From assembly GCA_004014935.1 (NCBI GenBank), contig CP025321.1:1612001-1676000 (forward strand): a stretch of DNA of 64,000 nt. Reading direction: 5' to 3'. Under the pieces are notes generated by a model, which ran no database searches, was not told where the DNA came from, and worked only from the letters and a program-made list of their open reading frames with translations. Origin of the DNA: Saccharomycopsis malanga (lineage: Eukaryota > Ascomycota > Saccharomycetes > Ascoideales > Saccharomycopsidaceae). The translations under genes were made by a program, and so were the position numbers. Numbering within the stretch: position 1 is the first letter of the stretch; the number at the start of each line of letters is the position of its first letter. This document shows, in pieces, positions 31,896 to 41,731 of the stretch.

Positions 31896-34175
31896 ATGCT
31901 GGGCGTTAAGGAAAGCGCCTATAATCGAAACAGTTTTTACAAGAATACCAACTCATCAGTGTCTTCTACAGATCTAGTCGCCACAGACAGGTTTACCAAG
32001 GTGTTATTGGAAAAAGAGGCTCCATACGAGAATGGCAGGGGCTCTGACAATATACCGAAAAGCCCTACAAAAGCAAACGCTGTAAAGAAAAATGAGCCCA
32101 CATCATATAATAACCGTGCTCCTACCAGTCGGAATAACGCTTTTTTGAGCAAATTATCAATGTTTGAGAACCAGGTTTCTACAGGACCAACTGTATTACG
32201 TAGAAACGACATTGGTTTACGTGTCAAACAAGCCTCTTCCAATTTTAAGCCTAGTACTTATCAAGATGGTAAAACAGGCTCAAACCAAACCGCTTCTGCT
32301 TCTACAAAATTAAAATCAGCATATAGGCCAGATTATTTTTCAAATAAGGAGAATTTATCTGATACAGAATTCAAAGCACACAAACTAAAAAGCTCTAAAT
32401 TTTTCCCCGTTAAAATCGAGCCATCTGTTGAAGATTTTGAGTTGAAAAAGTCGTTTAAAAAAGAACCGGACTTCAGCAAAGATCAAAGGTCTTTTGTTGA
32501 ACATTCACAATCAAATAAATCAAAAAATAATAACAAAAATCAAAAGTCTTTCAACAATCATTCACAACTGAAAATCAATAACAAAGATCAAAGATCTTTT
32601 GCTGAAAATTCACAGCAGCTAAAAAACAACCTTTCCGTTGAGGATTCCACCCAACCAATAGCCACTTGTCTGTTTCTTTCGTCTCCTGACCACAGCACTG
32701 TTAGTGTTTCAAGCGTTCTAACTCCACCCAGACTATCCAAGCCACGCCATCCAATATCCACGGCTTTCAGCCATGATCCTATATATGGCAGTAAATCTTT
32801 ATCCCGTAATATTTCCTTACCTAGAACTTCTACTCTCAACAGTATTGGTTCTGAAAAACCTCTTTTTGACAAAACTTTGTCCAGTAGTGCAAGTATTGCT
32901 GGAAGTATGTTATCCGAGAGACCATTGTTTGACGTCACATCCGAACACATAAACGATGATGAGACGCTTTATCGTGGGGATAAGAGTAAGTCATCCAACT
33001 CCATAATATCCGAGTCCATCTTTGAGACCCACGAATTGGTCAGCAGTTCCATTTCGGAGCACGACAACTCCAGCAAATGGCACGAGACGCCTCTACCACG
33101 AAAGGAAAGTGTAGATCACAAACTCAATGAGTTTTCTTACTTGTTTGACGAGAGCATAGGAAGGGTTATTGCCTCTTCGCTGGTAAAGTCCAATTTGGAC
33201 GAGGTAGCAAGACGTTCAATGGTTGTGCCTGATTTCCCTAATGTTACTGATATACCTAACAAAACTAATAATACTGTCAGATTCAACGAGGAGATTACAG
33301 AGTATGACCATCCCGAGATTTCCTCAGAAGAAGAAACCACTATTGGTGGGCTCAGACCAGAAGATCCAGAAACAACGGTCGATCTTTCCTCTTCCTTTAA
33401 CCAATCAATTACATCCACTGTAGTCAAACGCGCTATAAATGCTGCGCGTAGTCCTAGACAGTCTGTTAATAGTTCCAGAACCAGCATCAACTATTCTAAA
33501 ATTTCAAGCGGTCTTTTCAGTGAACTGTACCAGACAGATTTCCGTACTTTCGAAAGCTCCAGAAGACGCAGCCGTTCTAGAAACTCGTATAAAAACTCGC
33601 CAGACCATTTGAAATCGCGAAAGAATGCCTCCTTCTCTCATCTTCCACTCAATACGGCGGAAAACAGTTCTTCGACATCCTTCTTCCGCAGATTCTCCCT
33701 AAAAGGAAAAGCACACCTAAAAAAGGAAAATGCTGGTAACCCAACACATAGTAACGCGTCTATTGAGAGACCCAACTCTGTAATGTCTAGCCGTGCTAGT
33801 TTTGCCACATCACGTCTCCATCGTAAGTTTTCTTCCGCTTTCAGCTCAAGAAGAAACAGCGGAGATTTTGAGAACCAGTTACCAGACACACCGGCAGATG
33901 TTATGAATAACCCACTGTATCAGGATGCAGTGAATGACTTGCAAGCGGTCTATGGAGAACATGGCGACCACAAATCACGCAGTTCACGTAGAAGTGTAAA
34001 GTCTGTGGGATCACACTTCATCAAGAACTTGAGCGCTTTGAGCTTGTCAAAGTCCAAAGAAGACGTGTCACACGTAAGGAGCTGTGAAAATAACAATTGC
34101 TCACAGCAACAAACTAAAGGTAATTCTACTTCTTTTGCTACCATAATTTTCTCAAAGTTGACTACATGGTTTTAG
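31896..34175 (+). CDS. Serine-rich protein of unknown function, possible PP1 docking motif
   Basis: A 759-residue protein from the ATG at 31896 (in-frame codons upstream start with TTG). It is rich in Ser, Asn, Lys and Arg and looks largely disordered, with no membrane segment. It has repeated blocks around residues 195-250 (DQRSFVE and DQRSFAE with SQ/NK-rich linkers). Near residue 459 the segment TVRFNEEITEYDHPE resembles the RVxF-type docking motif of type-1 phosphatase partners such as Bni4 and Afr1. Near the C-terminus is a short ordered-looking stretch (MNNPLYQDAVNDLQAVYG) among Arg/Ser repeats. I do not recognise the orthologue; a cortical or bud-neck scaffold is only a guess. It is the first host gene right of the transposon cluster and is convergent with SNG1. 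Confidence 0.85.
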   Translation: MLGVKESAYNRNSFYKNTNSSVSSTDLVATDRFTKVLLEKEAPYENGRGSDNIPKSPTKANAVKKNEPTSYNNRAPTSRNNAFLSKLSMFENQVSTGPTVLRRNDIGLRVKQASSNFKPSTYQDGKTGSNQTASASTKLKSAYRPDYFSNKENLSDTEFKAHKLKSSKFFPVKIEPSVEDFELKKSFKKEPDFSKDQRSFVEHSQSNKSKNNNKNQKSFNNHSQLKINNKDQRSFAENSQQLKNNLSVEDSTQPIATCLFLSSPDHSTVSVSSVLTPPRLSKPRHPISTAFSHDPIYGSKSLSRNISLPRTSTLNSIGSEKPLFDKTLSSSASIAGSMLSERPLFDVTSEHINDDETLYRGDKSKSSNSIISESIFETHELVSSSISEHDNSSKWHETPLPRKESVDHKLNEFSYLFDESIGRVIASSLVKSNLDEVARRSMVVPDFPNVTDIPNKTNNTVRFNEEITEYDHPEISSEEETTIGGLRPEDPETTVDLSSSFNQSITSTVVKRAINAARSPRQSVNSSRTSINYSKISSGLFSELYQTDFRTFESSRRRSRSRNSYKNSPDHLKSRKNASFSHLPLNTAENSSSTSFFRRFSLKGKAHLKKENAGNPTHSNASIERPNSVMSSRASFATSRLHRKFSSAFSSRRNSGDFENQLPDTPADVMNNPLYQDAVNDLQAVYGEHGDHKSRSSRRSVKSVGSHFIKNLSALSLSKSKEDVSHVRSCENNNCSQQQTKGNSTSFATIIFSKLTTWF

Positions 34176-34962
34176 CTATCCTTTTATTTATACTCTATTT
34201 TTATATTTTTCGCCTTTTTGTTGTTGTATAAACTCTGTTACATTTGCTTCACATCATTAATTCGTTTTTGCTTTTTAGTCATAATACCCCCTTTTCAGTT
34301 CTGCTAGCTTTATACCCTTTTACATTCTTTACAACTAGTTTTAAATAGCTTGTTTGTCGCTTTATATTATATCGGAAGAATTAATTTGCGCAATTCTTCA
34401 TATCTTTTGATTCATTATCTATATCTAGTTTACAAAATGATTGTATATTTTAACATTCATAGATGATGTTTGTAAAATTGATAGTAAGCTTCTGCAAGTG
34501 TAGTGTGAGCTAATATTCTTACTCTATAAATTGTATTTGTTAAAGGCTACATCAAATTAACTGTAACTCCCTGACGGCATAACAGCCCAAATGTGATAAT
34601 CTGCTACCGGTGATTTATGTATACCAGAAACCTAAAACATAAGCTTTCAGCCATATGATTGAGCAAAAACGATTGTGTGAAAAAAGTAGTAAAAGTATTG
34701 GATATTTGAATCAAGAAAAACAGAAAGAAATAAAAAGAATTGATTGATTTGAATACTCCAAAAAAAAAGTTTAACCATGGTATAATTTAACGTATTTAGT
34801 TGATTGAAGTTGTAGCTAGAACCATACATGACTTTACATTTTATTTTATTTTATTTTTTTTGCATTTCAAATTATGAAAATAGTTCAAATATTATTTAAA
34901 AAACGTAAAAAAAGTATTAATTCCAAATATTATTGAACTCAACAATCTAGAATTAGATGAAA
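34176..34962. other. Convergent intergenic region
   Basis: The 3' ends of two genes face each other here. It is AT-rich with T and A runs that could serve as polyadenylation signals. No repeat or RNA gene is seen. Confidence 0.5.
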
Positions 34963-37014
34963 TCAATTTTTTTTTTCATTGTTGACAACAGGATTGGTGT
35001 CTTCTAAATGGGCGACTTTTTTACTTTCAAGCTCCTCATCTCCTACTTGATTATTGCTATTTTTAGGTTGATCTGCTGCCGCTTTTGCAGTTGAAGCTAA
35101 TACAGGGTTTTGGTTTTCTGGAGGTGTTGACGAGGATGAGCCGCCCTTTTTGGTATCCGACTTCTTTTCCTTTTCAGCAGCAGCAGCTTTACGTTTCATT
35201 TTCTTACCAACATGGGTTTGCACGAATGGAAGAGCAGTGTTTCCTAAAATGGCCCAAGCTATCAAGATGCCAATTTGTCTGGCCATGTTACCTTTGTAGC
35301 CTCCACAGAAAATGATCTTGAGAACTTCGTAGAGATTATGGATGGGCATGGCGAAGCCGTAGCGATAAAAGGGAGGACAGAGAGGGATGATTGAGAAAGT
35401 AGGGGTGATATTGAACACGGTCCAGGTAAGAACCCAAGGGCCCACAGAGGGAGGGAAGAAGGAGAAACAAAAGAGGGCTGCACATTCGTTGATGGAGCCC
35501 ACAGCATTGAGAGCAAGAAAAGTGACTCCCCAAAGAACTAGAAAACCCGAGTGGCCAAACGTAGCATTATAAGGAACTTTGAACATTGCGTTTAGTGAAC
35601 AGTAAGCGAGCGCAAGAACTACATAGACCGATTGACTAGCAAGCATTCTGTAGAGAATAAAACGGCGGCCCTTGACCTTTTTGGCAACAAAGACATGGAC
35701 TTTTACAGTGGAGATGAAGCCAAAAAAGGCAAAAAGAAGAATGTACACCATTCCCAACTGCACAGCCGGTATGATCATCGCAGTTGCAAGCGGCTTGGTG
35801 TCTATGTAGGTCATCATAGGAGCACTTGTTAGGATAGCCAATGATGCTGGAGAGCTTGTAATCTGGCTGAGTTGGGACAGACTGAAGACTTGTTGGGTGA
35901 GTGGAGCAAAATAACCTTTTTGCAAGGCAGCCAAGTAGCCCAATTCAAACTCCGTGAGCAACAGTCTGATGTAGTTGGTGACAGCCAAAAGATCTCGGGC
36001 TGTTTCGTAGTAGAGGTAAAGAGCTGGCAGGGACGTGTTGAATGATGTGTTTCCGGCGAGAATGGCAGAATAGTATCGGTAGGTGGTTCTAGGCGGAATA
36101 TACACTGCTCCCCAGCATTTCTCATGGTATATTTTGCGACGGACTTCTTCTTCCACTGTGTTGTTATTGGAAACTGCTTCTCTGCGGAAATCCTCGATAT
36201 TCAACACTTTCCAATCTCCCAAGTCACGAATCTTAGGGTTTTGCGTGAGTTCTTCCACCGTCAGACCAATTAACAGAGGTATTCCTTGAATAGCCTCATC
36301 TTCGTTGATCACATAAAACTTGAGTTTTCTAAACCGTTGGTTCCGATGATAATATGAACCAGTATATACCGATATCACTATCATGAACAAAACAGCCATT
36401 CCTAACATCAATAATGCCAATCGGCCAAATTGTTTGATACGCTCTCTTTTGAATTCCTTGTCCCAAAACTGAGCTTTGCTCACCATTGCTGCAACACTCG
36501 ATCTTCTTTTGCCAAGTGGAGGCATGTTCTCACGAGCTTCTTTTCTACTTTGTGAATCCCCCTCCTCCTCCTCCTCCTCTTCCTCTTCTGCAATCGTTTC
36601 AGGACGTTCTCCTTCACTGGTTTCAGATTCCAAAAGACTCTCAACGTCCTGCTCAGTACCGCCTCCTAGACTTCGTGTAAGCTGTACCGTACCCATAATA
36701 TCATCGCCCTGATACCCCGTAAGAGCATGGTCTTCCGCTAGTTCCTCCTCATCCGAAAGTTCTTTTGAAAAAAACGACGATATAGACTGTCTTCTACTTC
36801 GTTTCCTCCTTATTTTGTTTTGATTAATTTGGTCTTCACCCGTATAAGCAGCAGGCACTGAGTCCGCACTAATCATATCATTTCCCTCGGACAGTTGACT
36901 GCTTTCTGGTCTAACAAAAGAACCAGGAATGTTCCTAAGTGCACCAATTGGTACTCCCGAGGAATCCGTGTTATTAGCTCTTTCTGAACCATCTGTATTC
37001 AATGTAGTCGTCAT
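34963..37014 (-). CDS. SNG1: SNG1-family membrane protein (DUF3533)
   Basis: A 683-residue protein from the ATG at 37014. The cytoplasmic N-terminus is acidic and Ser-rich with a run of glutamates (around residues 143-151). One membrane span follows (about 200-220, GRLALLMLGMAVLFMIVISV), then a large luminal or external domain (WGAVYIPPRTTYRYYSAI), and four to five spans near 410-600. The C-terminal tail is Lys-, Ser- and Asn-rich. This one-plus-several-span plan and the domain wording match Sng1, the nitrosoguanidine-resistance protein of yeast, which affects plasma-membrane lipid asymmetry and drug resistance. Family assignment is firm; strict orthology is inferred. Confidence 0.85.
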   Translation of the reverse strand: MTTTLNTDGSERANNTDSSGVPIGALRNIPGSFVRPESSQLSEGNDMISADSVPAAYTGEDQINQNKIRRKRSRRQSISSFFSKELSDEEELAEDHALTGYQGDDIMGTVQLTRSLGGGTEQDVESLLESETSEGERPETIAEEEEEEEEEGDSQSRKEARENMPPLGKRRSSVAAMVSKAQFWDKEFKRERIKQFGRLALLMLGMAVLFMIVISVYTGSYYHRNQRFRKLKFYVINEDEAIQGIPLLIGLTVEELTQNPKIRDLGDWKVLNIEDFRREAVSNNNTVEEEVRRKIYHEKCWGAVYIPPRTTYRYYSAILAGNTSFNTSLPALYLYYETARDLLAVTNYIRLLLTEFELGYLAALQKGYFAPLTQQVFSLSQLSQITSSPASLAILTSAPMMTYIDTKPLATAMIIPAVQLGMVYILLFAFFGFISTVKVHVFVAKKVKGRRFILYRMLASQSVYVVLALAYCSLNAMFKVPYNATFGHSGFLVLWGVTFLALNAVGSINECAALFCFSFFPPSVGPWVLTWTVFNITPTFSIIPLCPPFYRYGFAMPIHNLYEVLKIIFCGGYKGNMARQIGILIAWAILGNTALPFVQTHVGKKMKRKAAAAEKEKKSDTKKGGSSSSTPPENQNPVLASTAKAAADQPKNSNNQVGDEELESKKVAHLEDTNPVVNNEKKN

Positions 37015-38682
37015 CAATGCTTAGTAAATGATGTTTGGCAAATGCTATTTGAATGATGTTCGGTTGCTGATATTCAAATAATACCTAGTATATTATATTT
37101 AGTTATAAACATTCAAATTGCCAATAGAATCACCTTTTTTCAATTAGCAATATCTGATATTCTCTAATTGTATAAACATTGCGATTATCAACATCCCAAG
37201 TGTGCGCTCGCGATAATAATGTATCCTGTCTTAAATACTTATATAGACTCACCTAGTAATCAGCTACAGTAAATCAAAAAAGGACTATACAACCCTTCGG
37301 GCGTTAAAACAGATAAGTATGGAGGCTTTCCAGTAATTAATTAAGACATATTGCTTCTTTCCCACTAAGTTTCCATGCCTCCTGTTGATATAGCGCGTAT
37401 AATAATAATAATCTTATAATTCGGGCCCAGTATATATGAGTTTCGTATATGCGCGCTATTTCTGAAGAGACTTGGTAAAACCCAGTTGGAAAAACCCAAT
37501 GATGTCCCAGTCATTATAACCGGCTCACCCATTTGCTTAAAAAGTAAGCACTAGACTAGGTCTATAGCGCGTATATATTTTTAGTTTTCTATCCAGAATA
37601 TAACTGAACATGGAAAGACCGATTAGCAACTGTCTGAATCATGACCTACCTAGACAGGGATCACTACCCAATCCACCGAGTGTTCAGTAGTGGATTATTG
37701 ATTAAAAGAATTACATATATATAGAATATTTACAGTTTGCTGCTGTTTATAAAACGAAGCCAGGAAATAGTTTAAATTTCCGATGGTTTACATATTTGTA
37801 TGCTATAACAGAGAAAGTACCAAGACTTCTACATAAACGTAACTATTAGCAGTGCAAGTACGGCCTAGAAAGTGTATATATTAGCTTTATTAGAAGCAAT
37901 CTTTTTAAAAAGGGTGGAAACGGTGGAAAATATGGGTTAATGGTGGGATCATCAAACTCTCTGAAAATTCGGGCTTGCGAGTTCTAAGCGCCAAAAACAG
38001 GGCTTAGGCAGTGAATATTCATCAAGGTAAGAAGACTACAATTGAACAAGTACCATTAAACTTAAATGAAACAATTTACAGTATTTAGGTAGCTTTTTTT
38101 ATGCAAATATTATAATATGCAAAATTTATAATAATTGTTCTTTTACGTATATCTAAATCATAACAGGATAACCCTCAATAGATGTCGGTGGGTTATAGCT
38201 ACATAGCCTTTCAAATAATACAACAGAAAGAATATGTGTCTTCCTTTAGAAAGACTGGGGTAAGATAATGTATCTATTCTACAATAGTCAAACGGAGAGA
38301 TAAACCAAGATGAAATAATAGTTTGATAGGTGCCATTTCATATATAGTTATGTAGCGGTGGTGTAATTGCAATGTAGAATGCTATGCCTATCAGAACATT
38401 ATCATCTGATTTTGTCTCTTTTATTGGTCTGTTATCCAAAGAAGTCAATGCTATAGCTGTTATATCTATTTTTACAATTTATTCTCACCTAAACGCAGAT
38501 TATTGTTGCAATGCTTTGAAGATCTTTTCTACAGTTTCATGTTAACTGTTTACTATAAAATGTAGTTGTGGAGCAGTACAGTTTGTTAATTGTAAAAACA
38601 ATTTCAAAATTTGTAATTTTCTACATCAAGTTTGATTTTCATAGATCAATTGTCCAATTAATAACTACAATTTCCAAAGCTA
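37015..38682. other. Intergenic region with SINE pieces
   Basis: It contains the SNG1 promoter side (37015-37380) and a truncated SINE (37400-37565) followed by a small inverted SINE body piece (37620-37692). Otherwise it is unique AT-rich DNA to 38682. No ORF of note. Confidence 0.6.
37400..37692 (-). repeat. SINE, truncated and rearranged
   Basis: Minus-strand 3' part: tail at 37400-37412, GGGCCCGAATTATAAG, the GCGCATATACGAAAC block, ACTGGGTTTTACCAAGTC, up to about 37565. A piece of the body in plus orientation (GCAACTGTCTGAATCATGAC, then CGAGTGTTCAG) follows at 37628-37692. The tRNA head is absent. Confidence 0.75.
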
Positions 38683-40194
38683 TTACTCCCAATTAACAGT
38701 AATACTCTTTGCTTGGGTATATAATGAAAGACCATACTCGCCCAATTCTCTGCCATAACCACTTTGTTTGACACCACCAAAGGGGATTTGGCAATAAGCT
38801 TCGTTGCTGGCGTTAATCCAGATGGTTCCAGATTGGATCTGGTTAGCTATTTTGTGGCCTTTACCAATGTCAGCAGTGAACACAGATGCTCCTAGGCCGT
38901 ATTTAGAGTCGTTAGCGAGTTTCACAGCTTCTTCATCAGTAGAGAAACTGGTGATGGTAACTACAGGGCCAAACACTTCTTCTTTAAAGACAGTCATATC
39001 TTTGGTGACATTTGATAAAATGGTTGGTGTTACAAAATAGCCAGCTTTGAGAGAGTGTATATCTGGGTTCTTACCGCCTAAAGATACTTTCGCACCTTGT
39101 TTTACTGCTTCGTCGATCATATATAAGATTTTCTGTTGTTGTTTCAAAGAAACCTGTGGCCCAATCACAGTTACATCTTGTTCGGCAGCCTCTTCTTCAA
39201 AAGGAGAGCCACACCGGTATGCTTTTTGGGAATATTCGACAAATTGCTGGGTGAATTTGTCTAAAATAGATTCATGGACCAAAAGCCTAGAAGTAGCAGA
39301 ACAGACTTGGCCACTATTGTAAAAGATGCCCATTGCAGCCCATTTGATAGTCTTGGGCAAATCAGCGTCTGCAAAAATAATTGCAGGGGATTTACCACCA
39401 GTTTCCATGGAGACTGGTACTAAATTCAAAGCCGCGTAGCTTTGGATTAGCTTACCTACTGCGGTAGAGCCCGTGAAGGCCACTTTATTTATACCAGGAT
39501 GGCTAGCTAGTGGTTTTCCGGTGTTTGGGCCGTCGCCAGACAAGATGTTGACAACTCCCGGAGGAAATCCAGCGTTTACAAAGTATCGAGCCAACACCAA
39601 AGCAGACAATGGAGTCAATTCCGAGGATTTTAAGACAACAGTGTTTCCAGCAGCTAAAGAAGGCGCCACTTTCCATGCAAGCATGTCCAAAGGATAATTC
39701 CAAGGGATGATTTGAGCAGTGACTCCTAATGGTTCATGAATCGTATATGATAGATGGTTTTCATCAATAGGAATGGTTTTGCCATGTATTTTATCTGCCC
39801 ACCCAGCATAATAGCGAAACACCTCAATGACGTCGTCAACATCAACCAAGGAATTACTCCACTTTGGCTTTCCCGAATCATGGGCCTCAATGGCAGCAAG
39901 CAAAATTCTATCTTTCTCCACCAAATCGGCCAATTTGTACAAAAGTTTTCCTCTTTCAGAACCTGTAATGTTTCTCCAACTTCCTTCAAAAGCTCTGCGG
40001 GCAGCACCAACAGCATTATTCACATCAACATCAGTAGCATAATAAATCAGAGCAATACTTTTCCCAGTAAATGGGTCTATAGAATCGAACTTTTCCCCTT
40101 TATCTGACACCACAAATTCATTGTTTATGAATAAACCAGTGGGTTGGTCATACGTCTGACCATCTGGTAATGTAATCGAAATCTCCTCGGCCAT
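38683..40194 (-). CDS. NAD(P)-dependent aldehyde dehydrogenase
   Basis: A 503-residue protein that oxidises an aldehyde to the acid using NAD(P). The order is the N-terminal cofactor fold with IPWNYPLDMLAWKVAP, the FTGSTAVGKLI nucleotide loop, the general base in METGGKSP (Glu264), the nucleophile in NSGQVCSATSRL (Cys298), EEVFGPV and IPFGGVKQSGYGREL. Length is typical of the family. There is no mitochondrial presequence, so it is probably cytosolic. The QVCSATSR active-site context is closer to aminoaldehyde/betaine-aldehyde dehydrogenases (ALDH9/10-like) than to the FNxGQCC context of Ald6-type acetaldehyde enzymes; that reading is an inference. Intact. The ATG at 40194 is the first in frame. 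Confidence 0.93.
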   Translation of the reverse strand: MAEEISITLPDGQTYDQPTGLFINNEFVVSDKGEKFDSIDPFTGKSIALIYYATDVDVNNAVGAARRAFEGSWRNITGSERGKLLYKLADLVEKDRILLAAIEAHDSGKPKWSNSLVDVDDVIEVFRYYAGWADKIHGKTIPIDENHLSYTIHEPLGVTAQIIPWNYPLDMLAWKVAPSLAAGNTVVLKSSELTPLSALVLARYFVNAGFPPGVVNILSGDGPNTGKPLASHPGINKVAFTGSTAVGKLIQSYAALNLVPVSMETGGKSPAIIFADADLPKTIKWAAMGIFYNSGQVCSATSRLLVHESILDKFTQQFVEYSQKAYRCGSPFEEEAAEQDVTVIGPQVSLKQQQKILYMIDEAVKQGAKVSLGGKNPDIHSLKAGYFVTPTILSNVTKDMTVFKEEVFGPVVTITSFSTDEEAVKLANDSKYGLGASVFTADIGKGHKIANQIQSGTIWINASNEAYCQIPFGGVKQSGYGRELGEYGLSLYTQAKSITVNWE

Positions 40195-40444
40195 TTTACT
40201 TGATTTGGGTACTATTAGAAAATGTTATTCTCAATATCGCCATCTCATCGCATCTTTATAATCTCTGAATCGCGCATCATGATTGGCCATAGTACAGATA
40301 AGTTGAGATAATGTAGAGCTTCGTAAATAATATGATAAGAGTTTTGTGAAATACGATAAGAGTTTCGCAAGATATGATAGGAGCTTTTTTATCGGTATTA
40401 TTGCCAATGAAATTCCCAAGAAAGGTAAAGATTGAAAATTGCAG

Positions 40445-40740
40445 TGTACTAATATAATTGTAATAATCTTATATTAGGATATACCTATGTAAGCGCTATA
40501 GTAAAAGAAGGCTTGACAAAAAACCCAATGGGAAAAAAGCCAATAACTAGCAAATTTCCATACTCATTTGGTTGAACAATAAATTGTAAAAAGAGAGAAT
40601 ATATAGTATAATGTTAAATATTAGAAGTGCGATATAATATACTCTTAAATATTAGAAGTGTGTGATATAATAGAATGTTGAATTTTAGAAAGGTCAAAGA
40701 ACGTATATGTCTAGGTCATTTTTCAGATAATTGCGCTAGT
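40445..40740 (-). repeat. Worn SINE
   Basis: Tail and 3' block (TAATAATCTTATATTAGGA, CCCAATGGGAAAAAAGCC) at 40445-40540, then after an insertion a body piece (TATGTCTAGGTCATTTTTCA, GATAATTGCGC) at 40707-40735. Heavily diverged, so an old copy. Confidence 0.55.
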
Positions 40741-41082
40741 GTCTTTAATTGTAAGTCATCCTACTTTAGTTTCAAAATCTTAAAATATCATATTAAACGA
40801 GTTATTATACCAGCGTTTTTCCAAGAGTATCAACTAACAAGTCGAGTCAATAATAATTAATAGAATGAACCAAGAAGAAACAATCATAAAATAATGAAAT
40901 CTATTATATCTAATCGACCAAATTATAAAACTGGAAGCATATAAAAGTTTATCACCAATGATACACATATATGTTGAAAATTAATCATTTTTAACTGATG
41001 ATTCAATTTTTTTTGTAAAATTCTCGTTAGTTTCAGTTAGCGCTGAATTTAAGAGCATTTTGTTAGTAGAAAGGCTTAGAAA

Positions 41083-41385
41083 TAATAATAATCTCATATT
41101 TCAAACCCAGTACATGGCTGGAAATATAAGATTATTATTATTATTATTATTATTATATTTCCAGCCCCGTAAATATCAGTTTGGTATATACAAGACATGT
41201 CAAGGGACTTGAGGAAAACTCAATCATGTCCAGTCATCATAGTCTTCTCACTTTACTAATTGGAAAACAAGCATTTATTGGTCCAAGTCTCTTTTCCAAC
41301 GCTACAATATGCTAAACTATCCCACCAGGTCTTTTTTCTGTTCTTCAAGAGCACTAGCCACTGAACCGTCTGGCCCAGCCTCTTC
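41083..41385 (-). repeat. SINE with tail-to-tail partner fragment
   Basis: A minus-strand SINE runs from its head near 41385 (GGCCAGACGGTTCAGTGGC) to its tail near 41135. Beyond the tail lies a plus-strand SINE 3' end (CTGGAAATATAAGATTATTA), then a further short minus-strand end (41083-41113). The meeting tails form an imperfect palindrome at 41117-41167. The B box is lost. Confidence 0.7.
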
Positions 41386-41731
41386 AAATATTCATCAAAA
41401 TACTTGTATATGGATATTCGGTATTTTCCAGAAGGATAAACTGAAATCAGTCAATATAGGAATACTACACAAGAAAACATAACAGAGTATCAACAAAAAA
41501 TCATTAGTTTCCATTTTTATAATCATATGTTCACCAATACTCACGCAGAGCAACAATGTATCAAACTATGTAAGCTTTATGATCCCAGCAGCGTGAATCC
41601 ATATGTACAAGAAAAGAGGACGACCTCCAGAGAAAATACAAAACAAAACAAAAAACAAAACAAATTGGCATGAAAAAGGACAAAGCGTAAAGCTTTATGA
41701 TTTTGATGGTATAATACGGTTAATATGACAA

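Larger units (their letters stand above)
40195..41731. other. Intergenic region with decayed SINEs
   Basis: It holds the aldehyde dehydrogenase promoter side, including near-repeats of a GATAAGAGTTTTG/CGCAAG-type unit at 40330-40395. A worn SINE (40445-40740) has an insertion of short ATATTAGAAGTG repeats. A second SINE is at 41083-41385. From 41386 to 41731 I see only unique sequence and an A/C-rich run near 41640. Confidence 0.6.
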
